Source: Vandiemenella viatica (Eukaryota; Arthropoda; Insecta; Orthoptera; Morabidae). From it: DNA of 64,000 nt. The stretch covers positions 188,196,437 through 188,260,436 of the forward strand of contig JARYHS010009186.1 in the NCBI GenBank assembly GCA_031002005.1. Direction: 5' to 3'. A program made the translations under genes and the position numbers. Shown piece after piece: positions 22,815 through 35,545 of the stretch. Under the pieces are notes generated by a model that was not told where the DNA came from, did no database searches, and saw only the letters and a program-made list of their open reading frames with translations. Positions within the stretch are counted from its first letter, which is position 1; every line of letters starts with the position of its first letter.

Positions 22815-23195
22815 ACTTTAGAAAGAAGGAAAACTGAAGCATTTGAAATGTGGTGCTACATAAGGATGCTGAAAATTAAATGGACAGACAAAGTACGAAA
22901 TGAACGAGTTTTGGAAATGATGGGTGAAGAAGGAAGTTTGTGGAAGAATCTTACAGAAAGAAGAGACTGGATTATGGGACATATTTTGAGACATGTATGA
23001 TTGGTTAACTTGTTAGTGAAGGGAACAGTCGAAGTTAAGAACTGCAGAGGAAGACAGAGGTTAGAATATATGAAGCAGATAATTGAGGACGTGGGTTGTA
23101 AAGGGTATGTTGAGATGATAAGGTTAAGACAAGATAGGAATGGATGGAGGATTGCATCAAACCAGTCGAGAAACTGATGACAGCAAAAATAAATA
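22815..23195 (+). pseudogene. LINE-B C-terminal relic, copy 3
   Basis: Best LINE-B tail in the window: ERRKTEAFEMWCYIRMLKIK, WTDKVRNERVLEMMGEEG, LTERRDWIMGHILRHV, a stop, then NLLVKGTVEVKNCRGRQRLE and YMKQIIEDVGCKGYVEMIR. AFEMWCYRRML...WTDKV is diagnostic of the post-polymerase segment of a common invertebrate LINE family. It ends with (AAATAAAT)-type simple sequence at 23185-23200. Confidence 0.85.
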
Positions 23196-25849
23196 AATCT
23201 GGGACATATTTTACTGCACCATTATAACATAAAAAATCTAAAAGCTTGTTCTGAACTGAATTTCTACGGAAACACAGTTATGAAACTGGAAGTGAACTAT
23301 TAAAAGTTAATTAATTATTGTGCATACTCTTAAAATTTAGTAACCAAATGAATAATAATGCTACTGCAGATTGGATGTTACACTATACAACAGACCAACA
23401 TACACAAAATAAAAGGCGCTAGACCGAATAACTTTTATTTTTGTTTAGTTCAGCAATTTCATGTTACCACTCTCCACATATCGCGATACTTCACACTTAC
23501 TACAAACACATATAAAATGGTCATTTACTTTATCCTTAGACAAACGGCTATCTATTTAATGCAAACTGGAATTGAATAGACTATTGTAGGAACAATGCTG
23601 ACCTTTCCTCATCCTGTAAATGTCAGATTTGGCAGTTCATTAATATATTCATGGCTTCTAAATAGCTGGTCTTATAGTTTATACTCTCTTATAGCCTTAT
23701 ACAGGTTGAAATGTATAATATTCAGCCTGCGGGTCACCTGATCCATGCTCGCGTGCCACTAGTGGTCAGCGGAGTGTAGGCCGACACTCTGATGTAAGCA
23801 ATCAGTGGTTGGGAATCGAACACAAACGAGAATAGTGTTCTAGTTGGTTCACTGCTGCAATATACACATTCAGTGAATTCAAAAAAATAATAAGAATATT
23901 TTGATAGCATTTGATGAAAATTTTTGACACATTTTATGTCCACTATTTACGACAGTTAACAGAATATGAATCGTCACTACTCAACAAAACTGCGGTGTAA
24001 TATAATTCACTTTCCTTCATCTTCATATTTATCAACTGCTGTGAAACACCTACTTAATCTAATTGTATGGCTACGAATTTCTGAAAGATTGATAATATAG
24101 TTGTTTAATAAAGTAAAATGACAATAGAAAATGCTTTAATAGTACTTCCATTACCCGAACAAGCCTATTGAACGGAGTATGATATTTATGACCTTCAGAC
24201 AAATTGGAGGAGTTGCAGAAAATGAGAATCGTTTTCCATTTGCTAACCAAATACTTGTCTCCGCTTGTGTTATTTTTCTTTAACAGATCGTTGTTAACTC
24301 TGTAGACGATGCGCAAACAGTCAACGTCAAGTGTTTCGGCTGTAATTTCTAGAATTGGTAATTTAAGGAAAGTGTTTTTCCAGGTATTTTCTTTCGCTGA
24401 ACCACTTACGAAAATTTATGTTACGCCCATACAGTGCCTCAGGAATGGAAAAGTAATGGCTTTCAACTTCTGGAATTGTAAATAAGAAACAGCATGTGAT
24501 ATAACAGGCTACCTAATGTAAATAATTACTCTGTGAAATTGGTAGCTAGGATAATGTTTATATAAAAAAAAGAGAAGATAGATATAAGATCGGACAAGCT
24601 TGATAAAAACCGTTGGTGTCTTCACTTTGAACTTTAAGTTGCTGCTGAAAGAGCTTCTAAACATTTGGATAATTAAGGATATTATGACATGATAATAAAA
24701 AAGGAATTAAATCAGATAAGTTTATTATTTAATTGAAGTATGAAGAAATAGTCGAATAAACAGTAAGCTGAAAGTTTACTCAATCACGAATTAAAACCGA
24801 TCGTGTATCCTAGATACGATACAAAAGGAAGAAGATAAAAATAAAACATTAAAAGGGAGAATCATCATAGAAAATACGACGACAGGTAATAAATAACATG
24901 CAATAAGCATGAATAATGCTTCGACAATAAGAGTTACTGCAGACATGTTATCCAGTAGTTAAATTACTCTATCTCTATGATAGATATGTTTGCTCCTATA
25001 ATACATGCTGATGTTAGTCTTTTGCATATAAGGTCGGAGGAGAACATCAAATACAGAAGAGATACCAATTATTTGTTAAAGGAGGGTAATAGAACACCAA
25101 GAACACATTTACATACAAGGAAAAAATTTCATCCTGTAATTTTGATTTGACTATGCGGGAAGATTTTGAATTATTATTATTATCTATTCCAATTTTTATT
25201 AAGGTGATTAAACAATAATCATTTAACTTATTAATACACTTTAGCCTTCTGCTAGATATATGTTTAATGTGGCCTCTGTAATTCACCGGTGCTTCTTTTA
25301 ATTCCATACTGGGATATGTTATAATCCTTGCCATATTTCAACGTAGAATCCGTAACATTAGCAGTTATACTGTTGCCTTGTTTAACACTTAATTGAGTCG
25401 TCAAGGAAATTACAAATACTTTTTGCTTTTCTTGTAACTGTATCAGAAAACTTTATTTAATCAGAATGTCGAAATACTGATAAGTGAACTTGATAAAGAA
25501 TTCTTCTAGTTATACAGTGAAAATATGGTAAATTTTAATACATATATTCATTTTCATAGTGTTTTGTTTTAATTGTTAAGAAAAAAATCTAACTTTAGTG
25601 TGAGTACAAAATTTGGGAATTATTTTTATAGCCAGTTCCGCTTATTTTTAAACACTAAATATTTCAGATATACAAGTTACTTGTAACAGAATTTAACATT
25701 CCGAACATGAACGCGGAAACTTTATTGGAAATTGATCATGTACCTTTAAAATGCAATCACTAAGATTAATCAGACTATTATTCTAACTTTCCTTTTACAT
25801 TAACAAAATGTATGAACGAGGAAGGTAGTCGGAGTACAGGTTTATTTCA
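23196..25849. other. Unassigned AT-rich DNA, about 2.6 kb
   Basis: No coding or mobile feature recognised on either strand. Scattered open frames under 100 codons lack motifs. Confidence 0.5.
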
Positions 25850-26050
25850 TTTTTGGCTTCTACTTTACGTCTCGTAGGCGTCGAGGTCATTAGAGACGGA
25901 AATGAATGGGAAGAAAATCGGCCATGGATTTTTGAAGGAACAATCCCGACATTCACTTGGAGTGATTTAAGGAATCCATTGAAAAAGCAAATATAGATGT
26001 TTTGACGGGAATTCGAACCCACGCCGTCCAAATGCTAGGCCGCTCGGTGT
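25850..26050 (-). mobile_element. SINE-1 copy, minus strand
   Basis: Tail complement GGCGTCGAGGTCATTAGAGA, body AATCGGCCATGGATTTTTGA, B-box complement GGGAATTCGAACCC and head end CTAGGCCGCTCGGTGTG are all readable. Near full length. Confidence 0.85.
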
Positions 26051-26114
26051 GAACATAGTCGCACAGATCATAAAGCTTTTTATACGACGTTTGAAAAGGA
26101 ATAAATGTCTTAAA

Positions 26115-26405
26115 ATAAAGCTCAGTGGTTAAGGCATCTGACTTGAGGTCAAAATGTTCCAGGTTGAAATCTTTGTCTCGACGGGGATTTTCATAATCCT
26201 TTAACGCGATCTTCACTTTTGGCACACCTTGCTGTGTAATGTGAGGTATGACAGAACTCTTCCGCGGTTCAGATTCCACGTTAAACTGTAGTTCACCTCC
26301 AGGGATAACAACCCTAGATGTAACACGGATGTGTACACACCCCCAGCAAACTGAAGCTCAACGAAGGCTTAGTATGGTCCTGGTTGGCTCAAACCAACAT
26401 AAATA
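26115..26405 (+). mobile_element. SINE-2 copy, plus strand
   Basis: A-box region AAGCTCAGTGGTTAAGGCATC; the B box is decayed (GGTTGAAATCT). The body GCGGTTCAGATTCCACGTTA matches the copy at 14579. The 3' part after 26300 is more diverged. Confidence 0.8.
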
Positions 26406-26837
26406 CAAAAGACCAGTAGATAATTTTTAATAGGGAAATATACAAATATAAACTGCGGCAACTGCAGTTCATTTATTCCTCTAAGATTAAGCAATTTTAG
26501 CTTACTGATATCCATACCACTCCCTGTCACATAATTATCTAAGTGATGTTTGATTAGTGGTTGATTGGAGTTTGGTGTTACAATTACGACGATTTCATTA
26601 GCGATGCTGCCCCATCACATAAATTAACGCTTGCGCTGACCTATTCAGTCTATCAACAGCCCAGTAATTGCCTACGTGTATAAGATTATCGCCTTAGGAC
26701 CAACCTGTCACACGGATTGTTCAATGTGCATTGCATCGCTCAAGCTGTTATTGATGAGAACGCCTGTGATTAATCATTAAGCATAAGATATTCTGATATT
26801 GAGCCAGTAAATCCGTCGCACAAATAAATATCATTAT
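26406..26837. other. Unassigned DNA
   Basis: No recognisable feature. Confidence 0.5.
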
Positions 26838-26951
26838 GGCTTTACGCCTCGTCGAGGTCATTAGAGGCGAGATGCGATTGGGACAAGGAACGGGAAGGAA
26901 TTCGGCCACGGCCTTTTTGAAGGAGGCATCCCGGGTTCTCCTGGAGTGATT
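26838..26951 (-). mobile_element. SINE-1 3' half, minus strand
   Basis: GGCTTTACGCCTCGTCGAGG, AGGAACGGGAAGGAATTCGG and GGCATCCCGGGTTCTCCTGG match the SINE-1 tail and body closely, then similarity stops at the ATTAAATATC junction; the tRNA head is absent (5' truncation). Confidence 0.85.
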
Positions 26952-27332
26952 AAATATCATTAACCTTATTTCGATGTGTCTCTAAACAATTACATGTCTA
27001 CGGTGCTTACAACTGGACATCCGGATAGTGGAGAAAGGACTTTTCCCTAGAAACCCTTTCGTTCCGTCAACATCATAAGCAACTGGATTTCAAATCAGAT
27101 TTCACTGTTACTTGCTTCTTCCGAGTATATTTTGTTATAGTTTTATTTTTCCAACAAAATATAAAACAATTCTATATCTCATTATGACGGTGTAATGTGG
27201 ACTGTCTGTGTTTTTTATTTCTGCTGGTTAATTTGTGAAAAACTCCAGTGTTGAGAGCTAAATACTTCCTAGATTTGTAACCCTACCTGGGATATTCCAA
27301 ATATAGCGATTTGAAGAAATCAGTAAATATCT
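26952..27332. other. Unassigned DNA
   Basis: No recognisable feature. Confidence 0.5.
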
Positions 27333-27410
27333 TACCGAGCATAGTGGGTGAGTGGTAACGCTCACGCCAAAAGTGGCCAATGACAGGCAGGAACTGTGGT
27401 TAACGTTTAA
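27333..27410 (+). mobile_element. SINE-1 head fragment, plus strand
   Basis: ACCGAGCATAGTGGGTGAGTGG followed by TAACGCTCACGCC is the A-box half of the SINE-1 head. The B box and body are not recognisable. Confidence 0.6.
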
Positions 27411-27883
27411 ATATTTCATCCCCAGAAGGACGGGTGAATGAGTAGCCAGAAAGCTTATACAGAAATTTCCAGTTGTGGGGAATGATCTTCTGACAATTAT
27501 CACTTGGTTTTACTAAATTTTTAATATACGTTTTGTGTGCTGTGGATCCTGGAGGAAGGGAGCACCACGTGATGGAGAGGATGAGTCGAGTTGGTGCCTT
27601 CAGCTGGATGAAAGAAAATATACGGTTGCTGGAAACTCGCTTCGAGTGGTTGATTACAAAACATTCCGCTCACGAACTCAGCTGATTGTGGGCCGCGGTT
27701 GACAATTTGGTGGCAATACCGTTACCCTAAGGTGAGGGCCATACCTGTTCCGGCGGTGAGCGGGTAATAGTGACCAGGGTTGACGAAGGACGACGTTCTA
27801 GCTGGGCACGCGAGGTGTCTTTCGTCCACGTCCTAGAAACATCACAAGATATTGTGACACACATGGAGAGAGACTTTATAAGA
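27411..27883. other. Unassigned DNA, moderately GC-rich
   Basis: 27540-27850 is GC-richer with no motif-bearing frame. No splice-consistent exon recognised. Confidence 0.4.
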
Positions 27884-28651
27884 GGTATGGTTGAGCAAAA
27901 TATATCGATGTATCGCAATATCGATATTTTTATTCGCGATATATAATAAATCGATATTTTATTTTAAGTGTCAATTGTTAGTACCAATTCGATATTTGTA
28001 TGGGAAAGCAATTCAGTATCCAATTTAATACGTTACATAGATACTGGATAAATAAACGTACATATCCGATCTTCTGAAAGCGCCAACGACACAATTTAAC
28101 AGCTTTTTATCAATAGCTAAAATAGTTTTTTAAGCTGTTAAATTTTAACAGATTTACGTTTTTGTCGGCATATTTGAATGTTACGGTTAGGTTATTTTTA
28201 TAGTTGTAGTATATTGACTAAGTATCCGTGTTGCGATACTGAGGGTTGACGTAAATTAACAGGTTCTGTTTTCATTGATTAATAACAATTAATGCGTTGA
28301 CGAAATACCTGATATCTGAATACCTGAAGTCTATTCTGTGTAGTCCGAAATAGTGACTTCTGCAGTAAACGTGGCAGTATCGGACCACTGGAGTAGATTG
28401 ACGGGGGAAAGTAAAACAGAAAGCTCTTTGGAAGTTTACATCAGACGGATACTGGTTTAAAATGTTGTAAAAACAGATAAATTAATAAAATTTCCCCTAA
28501 CTTCTGCATGTGGCTTTAATTTTCTTAAATACTTTTAGACAATTATTGGCTTTAGACAAAAATATCTATATTTTTTCTCGATATATATCGAAACTGTTTG
28601 TAAATATCGATACGATATTTATCGTTACATATTTTCATTTGCCCATCCCCA
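27884..28651. mobile_element. hAT-like non-autonomous element with ATCGATA subterminal repeats
   Basis: Left end GTATGGTTGAGCAAAATATAT and, on the opposite strand, right end CTGGGGATGGGCAAATGAAA are similar. Both are followed by clusters of ATCGATA/ATATCGATAT motifs in inverted arrangement (27900-27960 and 28560-28625). Flanks TATAAGAG and AGTAAGAA share TAAGA and may be an eroded 8-base duplication. No transposase coding region within the 770 bases. Superfamily is inferred. Confidence 0.6.
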
Positions 28652-30485
28652 GTAAGAAGGCTTAATGTGAATACGATTCAGAAATCAATAGTAACCGACT
28701 AATAATCGTTACATAGTTATCAAAGTGCTTCTCTGCAACTTATAATACAACATTTACAAGCTGCCTGCGAAATAAATAAGGTTTGTAGTTCTACTGTTAA
28801 CAGCACTTCCAAGTTTTGTTTTCTTTATTTTTTTAAATAAAAATGAAAGCAAATAATTTTTGAATTTTGGTCTATCTGTGCACGCATTAAGTAATATGTA
28901 ATGAACAAATGTTATGTTATGATTTAATACAGAGGTTACATTTTACCCGATAGGTTACATAGTTACCCATGATACAGTCCCCAAATCCATATATTTGAAA
29001 TTTTTATCTGCCTGTGCGCATATGACGTAAACACTAAAGAAGGTATTTCAACGAAACTTTCACTCATTGAAATATTGACTTACAGGTCAAAATACTGGAT
29101 ACATTTCATCCCGTTAAGTAACATACTCCCCAAGAAATCACTGCTTAGGTTTTAATGTAATGTAACATAGCGATTGTTTGTATACGGTACGTATTAATAC
29201 GCTCCCGCAGAAATCATCATTAAATCTATTCACGAAAAAAAAACCTAATTGTTACTTTCACCTTTGTATAAGTATTTATAGTTCTCTCACTCTCACACAT
29301 AAGATAGTAATTCTCTTATTTACCATCAAATATCACAATTGGTGATTTATAGACCATGACGAAGGGTTCACACCATTCATATTTTAATAAATTTTCTTTT
29401 TATGCGATTAGAAGTTTTGCACAAAAACGTTCGTACACGTGCCAACCAGTACCACTTTAAACACTGGTTACGGAGAATTTTGCAAACACCGCTGAGATGT
29501 GTCTGTGTGTCAGTCACAACCATAAATTCTTAAGTAGTGTTCTTACAAACAAATGACGGGCAGAAATGCGTCTGAAACATTTACATACTATATAAATTTA
29601 GAAGTAAAGATGGAGATCCAAGAGGAAAAAAAATCTTCTCCTCTGCTTTTTCCTAACTATCCGACATTGCTTTGAAAGTTTTTCGGTGAATCGACAGCAC
29701 GAATCTCAGATTCCACATGGATCAATCATGTCATGTCCGCATTTAGTATTATTTTAAAACAAACAAAAATTACATGTAGATAGCGACATAAGTTTATTTG
29801 GCATAGTTTTGGTGTTTGCAGTACGTTTATAAAATTGCATCTTGTTGAGAGAATCAGATATGGAGTCAAACCCATTACACTGTAATCTTGCTGCCCTCTT
29901 TTACTTTTATTTACATCCCTTCTCTCTGGGATACACTGAAGGAGCCTCCACGATGATTGTGCTCAAGTAATGCAACATGAGAAGAACAATCGGGCTTCCA
30001 GGGCCTGGACGACGCCGGCCAAAAGGCAGCGGCCATCCTTCAACCACCAGAAAAAACGAAAACCGGTCATATTGAAGGCCAAAATTGATAACTACTTCAA
30101 TAAATGTAGAAGGACTATCTAGAGATAAGGAAACTTTATTAGCAGACAAGTGCAAATAGCACAATTGGGATATTTTATTGTTACGATAGACACATAAAGG
30201 GATAAAAGACAGAAGACCAAAGATAGATGGCATGAGACTAGTCCTAGAGAGATCGCATGAACAAAACGGCAGTGAGACCGGATCTTAAGGTCAGATCATA
30301 ATACATGACATCGAAATCCTAACCGCTAAACTACAGTCATGTACAGTTACGTCGTTTTTAAGTCTCCAAACGATTTCTTTATACGGAAAGTAAGGTAAGT
30401 ATCCCTTCACTCTGAAAGAAGATCATCATTAAAGAAAGGGTCATGCATGATATACGTAGATCAGTTCAACGATGTAATGTACTAC
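28652..30485. other. Unassigned AT-rich DNA, about 1.8 kb
   Basis: No coding or mobile feature recognised. The 108-codon minus-strand frame at 29907-30233 has no family motif. Confidence 0.5.
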
Positions 30486-30830
30486 GACGAAAATAAGCAC
30501 CAGAATTCATATTCGCGTGACTGTGAATCCCTCGGATATTGAAGCGCATCGGCGGATTTCGAATTCTGAAGCAGCTCTGGGATCGAAGTCAAGAAGCCTC
30601 TCGTGGAAGTCTGTGCGAACTCGCGACCGGCTCTGTGATGGACGGACGGGGCGTGCCGCTCAAGCAGTCTGCCCCGAGAAACCAATAAAAGTGATTCGTT
30701 TGTTTACAGTGCCTGAAAGGCGGGGGTCAACGGCCCCTCAGACTTACGAGCACGTTTTAACAGCCACGCAGAGAATTCGAAGCGGGGGAGGTTCTCGAGG
30801 AGTTCGGCTGAGACTTTGACTCGTCTCAAA
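30486..30830. other. Moderately GC-rich stretch, function unknown
   Basis: Open on both strands (100 codons plus, 67 codons minus) because of composition. No recognisable domain or splice-framed exon. Confidence 0.35.
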
Positions 30831-33557
30831 CTCATTGCTGTAGATTCCGTATGTTTTCAATCCTCGAAACCCGGGTTGCGCTTTAATATTCCAAGCTCCA
30901 TCTAATTTCCATTCTGGTTAACAGGAATACATTAATTTCAGTCCAAGTTCAGTGCATTTCCAAATATTACTTTTACAGCTCTTTCCCACATGGTTTCGTA
31001 CTGTATTACTAAGCATTACTTGAAACAAGACAACTCGATTATATTCAGTAAATATCAGTCAAACATCACCGGAAACGGAAATAATTCTAACGGCTAGGAA
31101 ACGTTTTTGTCAGTTCCTCCCCTCTCATCAATATTATCCTCTAGCTCCTTCGTTTCTTCCTTACTAACAGGAGAAGTAAAATTTAAATAAATTTGTGAGT
31201 TGGCTACTATCCCATAACTATCTCCGGTAAAACAATTTCCTGAATTTCTAAAATTAATAAAAAGTTGTTTACGTGTATCGCGAATATCATACTGCAAATA
31301 TTAGTAGGTTAATAGGGTGCTACAATATCCGAGAATTTCATCGCATAACCAAATTCAATCGCAGGCAGAAACAAACTAATTCATTTAGATTAAGTAATTA
31401 TTTTGATCATCTTATATCCAATTTTCTAAATATCTATAAAACCAATTTAGGTAAAATTGGAAACAAATCTTTATCTAAATATGAAATTTAATCGAAATCG
31501 TTAGAGCCGTTTCAGAGGTCCAAAATAGAAACATGCGAAAAATGCTCGTTTAAAGATAGAAGATGAGATATTGTATAATTTTTGGTGCAAACGTATTCAG
31601 AAAAACAATGCAATTCGCTTCCTCAAGATTATAGAAAGGACCTTCTTAGCATAATCTCCATTGCCAACATCTAACCAACGAATAAATGACAGCGCACCTG
31701 GGAAAGACATTGGCGTATTTATAATGTTCTTTGTTGTTTGTTGGGTCAATGAGAATCATTCTTACTCCAAAACCAAAATAAAAAATACATTCAGTGTTGC
31801 GTGCGCATATGGCACGATGAAGTTGCTTTTAACTTCGTTTGCTTGTAATAACAGAGAAAATATATCACTGACATGGACTGCATCGAGTGACATAACTTTT
31901 CTTGAGTGGTGTCTAACAAGCGTCCAGTATTCTATAGAAAATGTGGGAATACCAATATGAATGATTTCACTTCTTGAATTTTTTTCTAGTTTAATACTAT
32001 TTAACTTTGAAATATTAAAGAATGACTCAGTAATACTGCAGCATTAAACTGAAAACTAATTGCACTGAAACTGAAAACTCAGTCGCTGATAGTAACAGAA
32101 ATTAAGCACTTAAAAAAAAAATAGCAATGAGCTGTAGTCAGTAAATTATTAAGTGAGTAGTTATAATTCTACGGCTTCTTACTTGCATATTATATATTAT
32201 TAGAAAAGAAGAATATTTGAAACTGGTTTCACATTTATAAAAACAATCCATTTAGAAATGTCCAGTGTACGGTTTATACCTATGCGTGGGTTTGCTAGCA
32301 CTGTATCGCATGAGAAAGTTTTATCGTAAAAGGCTTTAATTTTTAAGAATTGTTGTATATTTTTTTTCATACAGATATCATAAATATTTATTACAGAAAA
32401 AAACAGCTTTTTCGTTCCTAGGTTTTCTGTGTGTTTTTTCTTTAGAAAATGGTAAGATTAAGACATGGGGTCGTTCTGTTTGAACCAACACTCTTTATCT
32501 ACTGCTCTTTATCTACTGAGGCATAAATTGAGCAATATGTTTTTCCGTAACCATACAAGTATCAGAACGCCCATATCATTGAAACCAGAAAAGATGGAGA
32601 TCGTAACGATAAAATGTGAATCTGCATCAGTGATTGCACAAACTGAGCGGTTGTTGATAATTTACCAGCTTCGAGAGTCGTGTCGAATAACAAAAATAGT
32701 TACTTCATTATTGTGGTTGGGGGGTTCTAAACTAAATGTTAAAAAAAAATCCACTTTGGTACTTTTCATTTAACGGGATTAAAATCCTTAGACTTGACCG
32801 AACATGTTTTTCAAATTTAAAAGTTGTTGTTTCTGGTATATATTAAATTAATTAATTACAAACATCACGAAGTGATCTCAGCTCGCTAGGCTTTGTCCAC
32901 ACGTAATTATTACCTATCGGTCAGCCAGAATACTCAGTAAAACTGCAACTGGTGACCTGTACAGCTCTGAAGGTGTAATGTTGAGAATTTGCGATAACAG
33001 GTCACTCGTTCACGAAGACATGCTTTTGTCATGAATTTTTTTAGCTGTAGCCTATAGCATTTACTAGCGGAGTTCCCGGCGTTGCCCCGTATAGTTGGCG
33101 TAGATTTACCTGTACCCTATTTTTATTCCCGCAATGAGAAACATTTGAACAAAGTTTCATAAAATTCGCGCCAACTTTTTTCGGAATTAAAGCAAACCTA
33201 GATTCACCCGCCCCCTACCAAGAAACTGGTTAGTTGAAGTTTATTTGCACGTACAGCATTTTAATTCATCCGAAAAGATTCATGAATATCAAGCTTCGTT
33301 AATTTGGTTAAGAAATTGCATTATTACATTACTGAACAACGCTAAATTATGTTAGAAACTCACATTTGATTCAATTGCGAAGTGAATGGATAAACTTTTT
33401 AGCTCGAAACGTCAGATACTTTAACTCCGCAGATTCAGCCTTTTATACAAATATCATAAGCGAATCCGGAATAATATTCTCGTTAACAGAAGACTAATTC
33501 TGAAGGCCAGAGATATTGTCCAGAGATCGTGCTTAAAGAAAATTTTTGATGTTTTTA
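30831..33557. other. Unassigned AT-rich DNA, about 2.7 kb
   Basis: No coding or mobile feature is certain. TAGCGGAGTTCCCGGCGTTG at about 33065 resembles a GC-rich motif often found in dispersed insect repeats, but I could not place it in a family. Confidence 0.45.
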
Positions 33558-33681
33558 TGGCAATCTGTGGCGTTTAAAAATGGAATATTCCGAATTAAAG
33601 GAAATAATACTTCAAGTTGCGGCTATCTATGGCGTTTAAAAATTGAATATCCCGAATTAAAGAAAAGAATACTTCAAGTTT
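33558..33681. repeat. Tandem duplication of a ~62-bp unit
   Basis: Two adjacent copies share TGGCGTTTAAAAATGGAATA / TGGCGTTTAAAAATTGAATA, then CGAATTAAAG and ATACTTCAAGTT. They differ at about six positions. Origin unknown. Confidence 0.85.
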
Positions 33682-34889
33682 TGTTTAGTGTGAAAAATAA
33701 TTATTATTGTAAAGTTATCTTATTGCTTTCATTGGTCAGAGACATTGTAGTTGTGTGTTTAGAGCGAAGTATGCAACATCAAATCCTTCCATCTTTGGGA
33801 TTTGTCATCATACGTTCAGAATTTCATTTAATGCTCCTGAGTTATTTAACGTTGAAACATAAGACTTTCAAACAACTGAATTGAGATTCTAAGCTTTAAA
33901 ACGGTGAAAATCCATTAGAAATCTGCTGCGTAGATTCCGAGTTTTTATTTTTAAGACCAATATATCCGGTTTTCATTTTATAGATAGATAGATAAAAAAA
34001 CATCGTAAATCAAAGCAGAAGGATTTAAATTATTAATATATTTCGAGGATATTAAAAAGCAGTAATTTATTCACAAAATAAAATAACATCCTGAAAAAAT
34101 AACGCAAAGCGAATTATGAATAATGCAGCTGCATCGCGATAATATATCAATTTAATAACAAGAAACGACATTTGTGCAGAAAAACGAGTGAATATTTTTT
34201 TTTGCATTAATTCAGTGCAATACTACAAAGTTATTCGTAAAATTTTGCATTTAACAGAATCAGTGGCTGCCTGTTCGGGCTGCATACGTCTTGTTCCCCT
34301 CACTTTTCTTCTGTCTTCTGGTTTGTTAAATGCTGCTTGTAATTTAAGTCTTTCTTTATGCATACTTTACGAATGGCCTCCGTACTGTACACTACACAGT
34401 GAGATTTTTGTTATTTTGAAATACATTTTTAGGTCTAATTTTCCTTGCTTTTCTAGTTTATTGCAATTTCTACTTTGCGCAAAAACTTCATTTCGATTGC
34501 TTGTTTTGTTGATCTGTTCCTTCGAGATTAAACCCTTTTATCGTAGTCATAGAACATTACATTAGTTGCAATTATCATAAAATTTTATCAAAACACTTTC
34601 CCGTTTTATTTTTCCATAATTATGCTATCTCATACATACTAAAATCTTTTTTATATATTATTATTTATTATTATTATTATTATTATTTATGTATTTATGA
34701 TTTTTTTCTTTTCATTTTTATTTTTTTTGTTGTCTTTTAAATTTCATGATTTTTGTCTTTTGTGTTTTCTGCACAACATATTGACATGATCATCAGGAAA
34801 GTACAAACTGTTTTTATGTGAATTGTTTTTCAATCTAGTACCTTGTTGCAACACGGGCTTCCATTCTATTACATCGTAGTAGACCTATA
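33682..34889. other. Unassigned AT-rich DNA with a TTA microsatellite
   Basis: (TTA)n-type simple repeat at about 34658-34690. The 125-codon plus-strand frame at 34188-34565 is hydrophobic, low-complexity and without motif; treated as chance. Confidence 0.5.
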
Positions 34890-34936
34890 CATGGTGAGTC
34901 AAAAGAGACTTTACAACTTCTGAATGGTATAGAAAT

Positions 34937-35545
34937 TTATTTAGATAACTTACAGAATCGGTAGAAGTGACATTTACAATTTGTAATGCGGCAAAAATCC
35001 CACCGGTAATCAGTTTCTATCCACACCCGTTGCGGCAAATCTGACGTAGCTTGTGCAGCGGCAATGTATATTCGATTTTTCAGGTCGGCCAAATTTTTTG
35101 GCAAGGGAGGAACATACACACGATTTTTAATGAAACCCCAGAAAATGAAATCCAGTGGTGTCTATCCGATGCAACATTTCCGCCCAGAATTCCTTACTAG
35201 CAACTTTATCTGCATCCCTAATGTGCTGTGCCACTGTGAATCTGTATGGATTCGAGGTTAAAAGTCTACGCAGTACTCGCCAAACATTCTTTGGTGGAAT
35301 GTCAGTCTCGCGAAACGAACGTCGCGTTGATTTTTGTGGACTGGGGGTAAAGCTGTCCATAACCTGTTCGACACAATCATCAACACGCGGGCGACCTGGT
35401 GAATTAGTACCATGTCGCAGTGAACAACCCATCTCAACACAGCCGACTTTTAGCGAAGATTCGAGCGTAGGGTATATCTGATCTGATTCGCTAATGGATA
35501 CGCGATTTTCTAACTGGTCGGCCACAGTATGTCGTTGTTGACGAG
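34937..35545 (-). pseudogene. Tc1/mariner-type transposase, core deleted
   Basis: The N-terminal part (minus strand from about 35545) shows GRPRVDDCVEQVMDSF, SPQKSTRRSFRE and KNVWRVLRRLL, the linker and second helix-turn-helix of a mariner-like DNA-binding domain. It then joins at about 35135 to C-terminal sequence PLDFIFWGFIKNRVYVPPLP in another frame, followed by QRVWIETDYRWDFCR. The last motif contains the third catalytic acidic position (PLDF), but the first two catalytic Asp residues and everything between are deleted, so the enzyme is dead. Confidence 0.8.

Noticed and set aside
30270..30350. tRNA-like sequence on the minus strand
   Set aside because: Has an A-box-like stretch only; no acceptable B box or stems.
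34188..34565. 125-codon open frame, plus strand
   Set aside because: AT-rich and hydrophobic by composition, no domain, no splice signals with support, and it overlaps simple T-rich sequence.
34658..34690. Possible CRISPR-like or spaced repeat
   Set aside because: Simple TTA microsatellite; no CRISPR-type direct repeats with unique spacers anywhere in the window.
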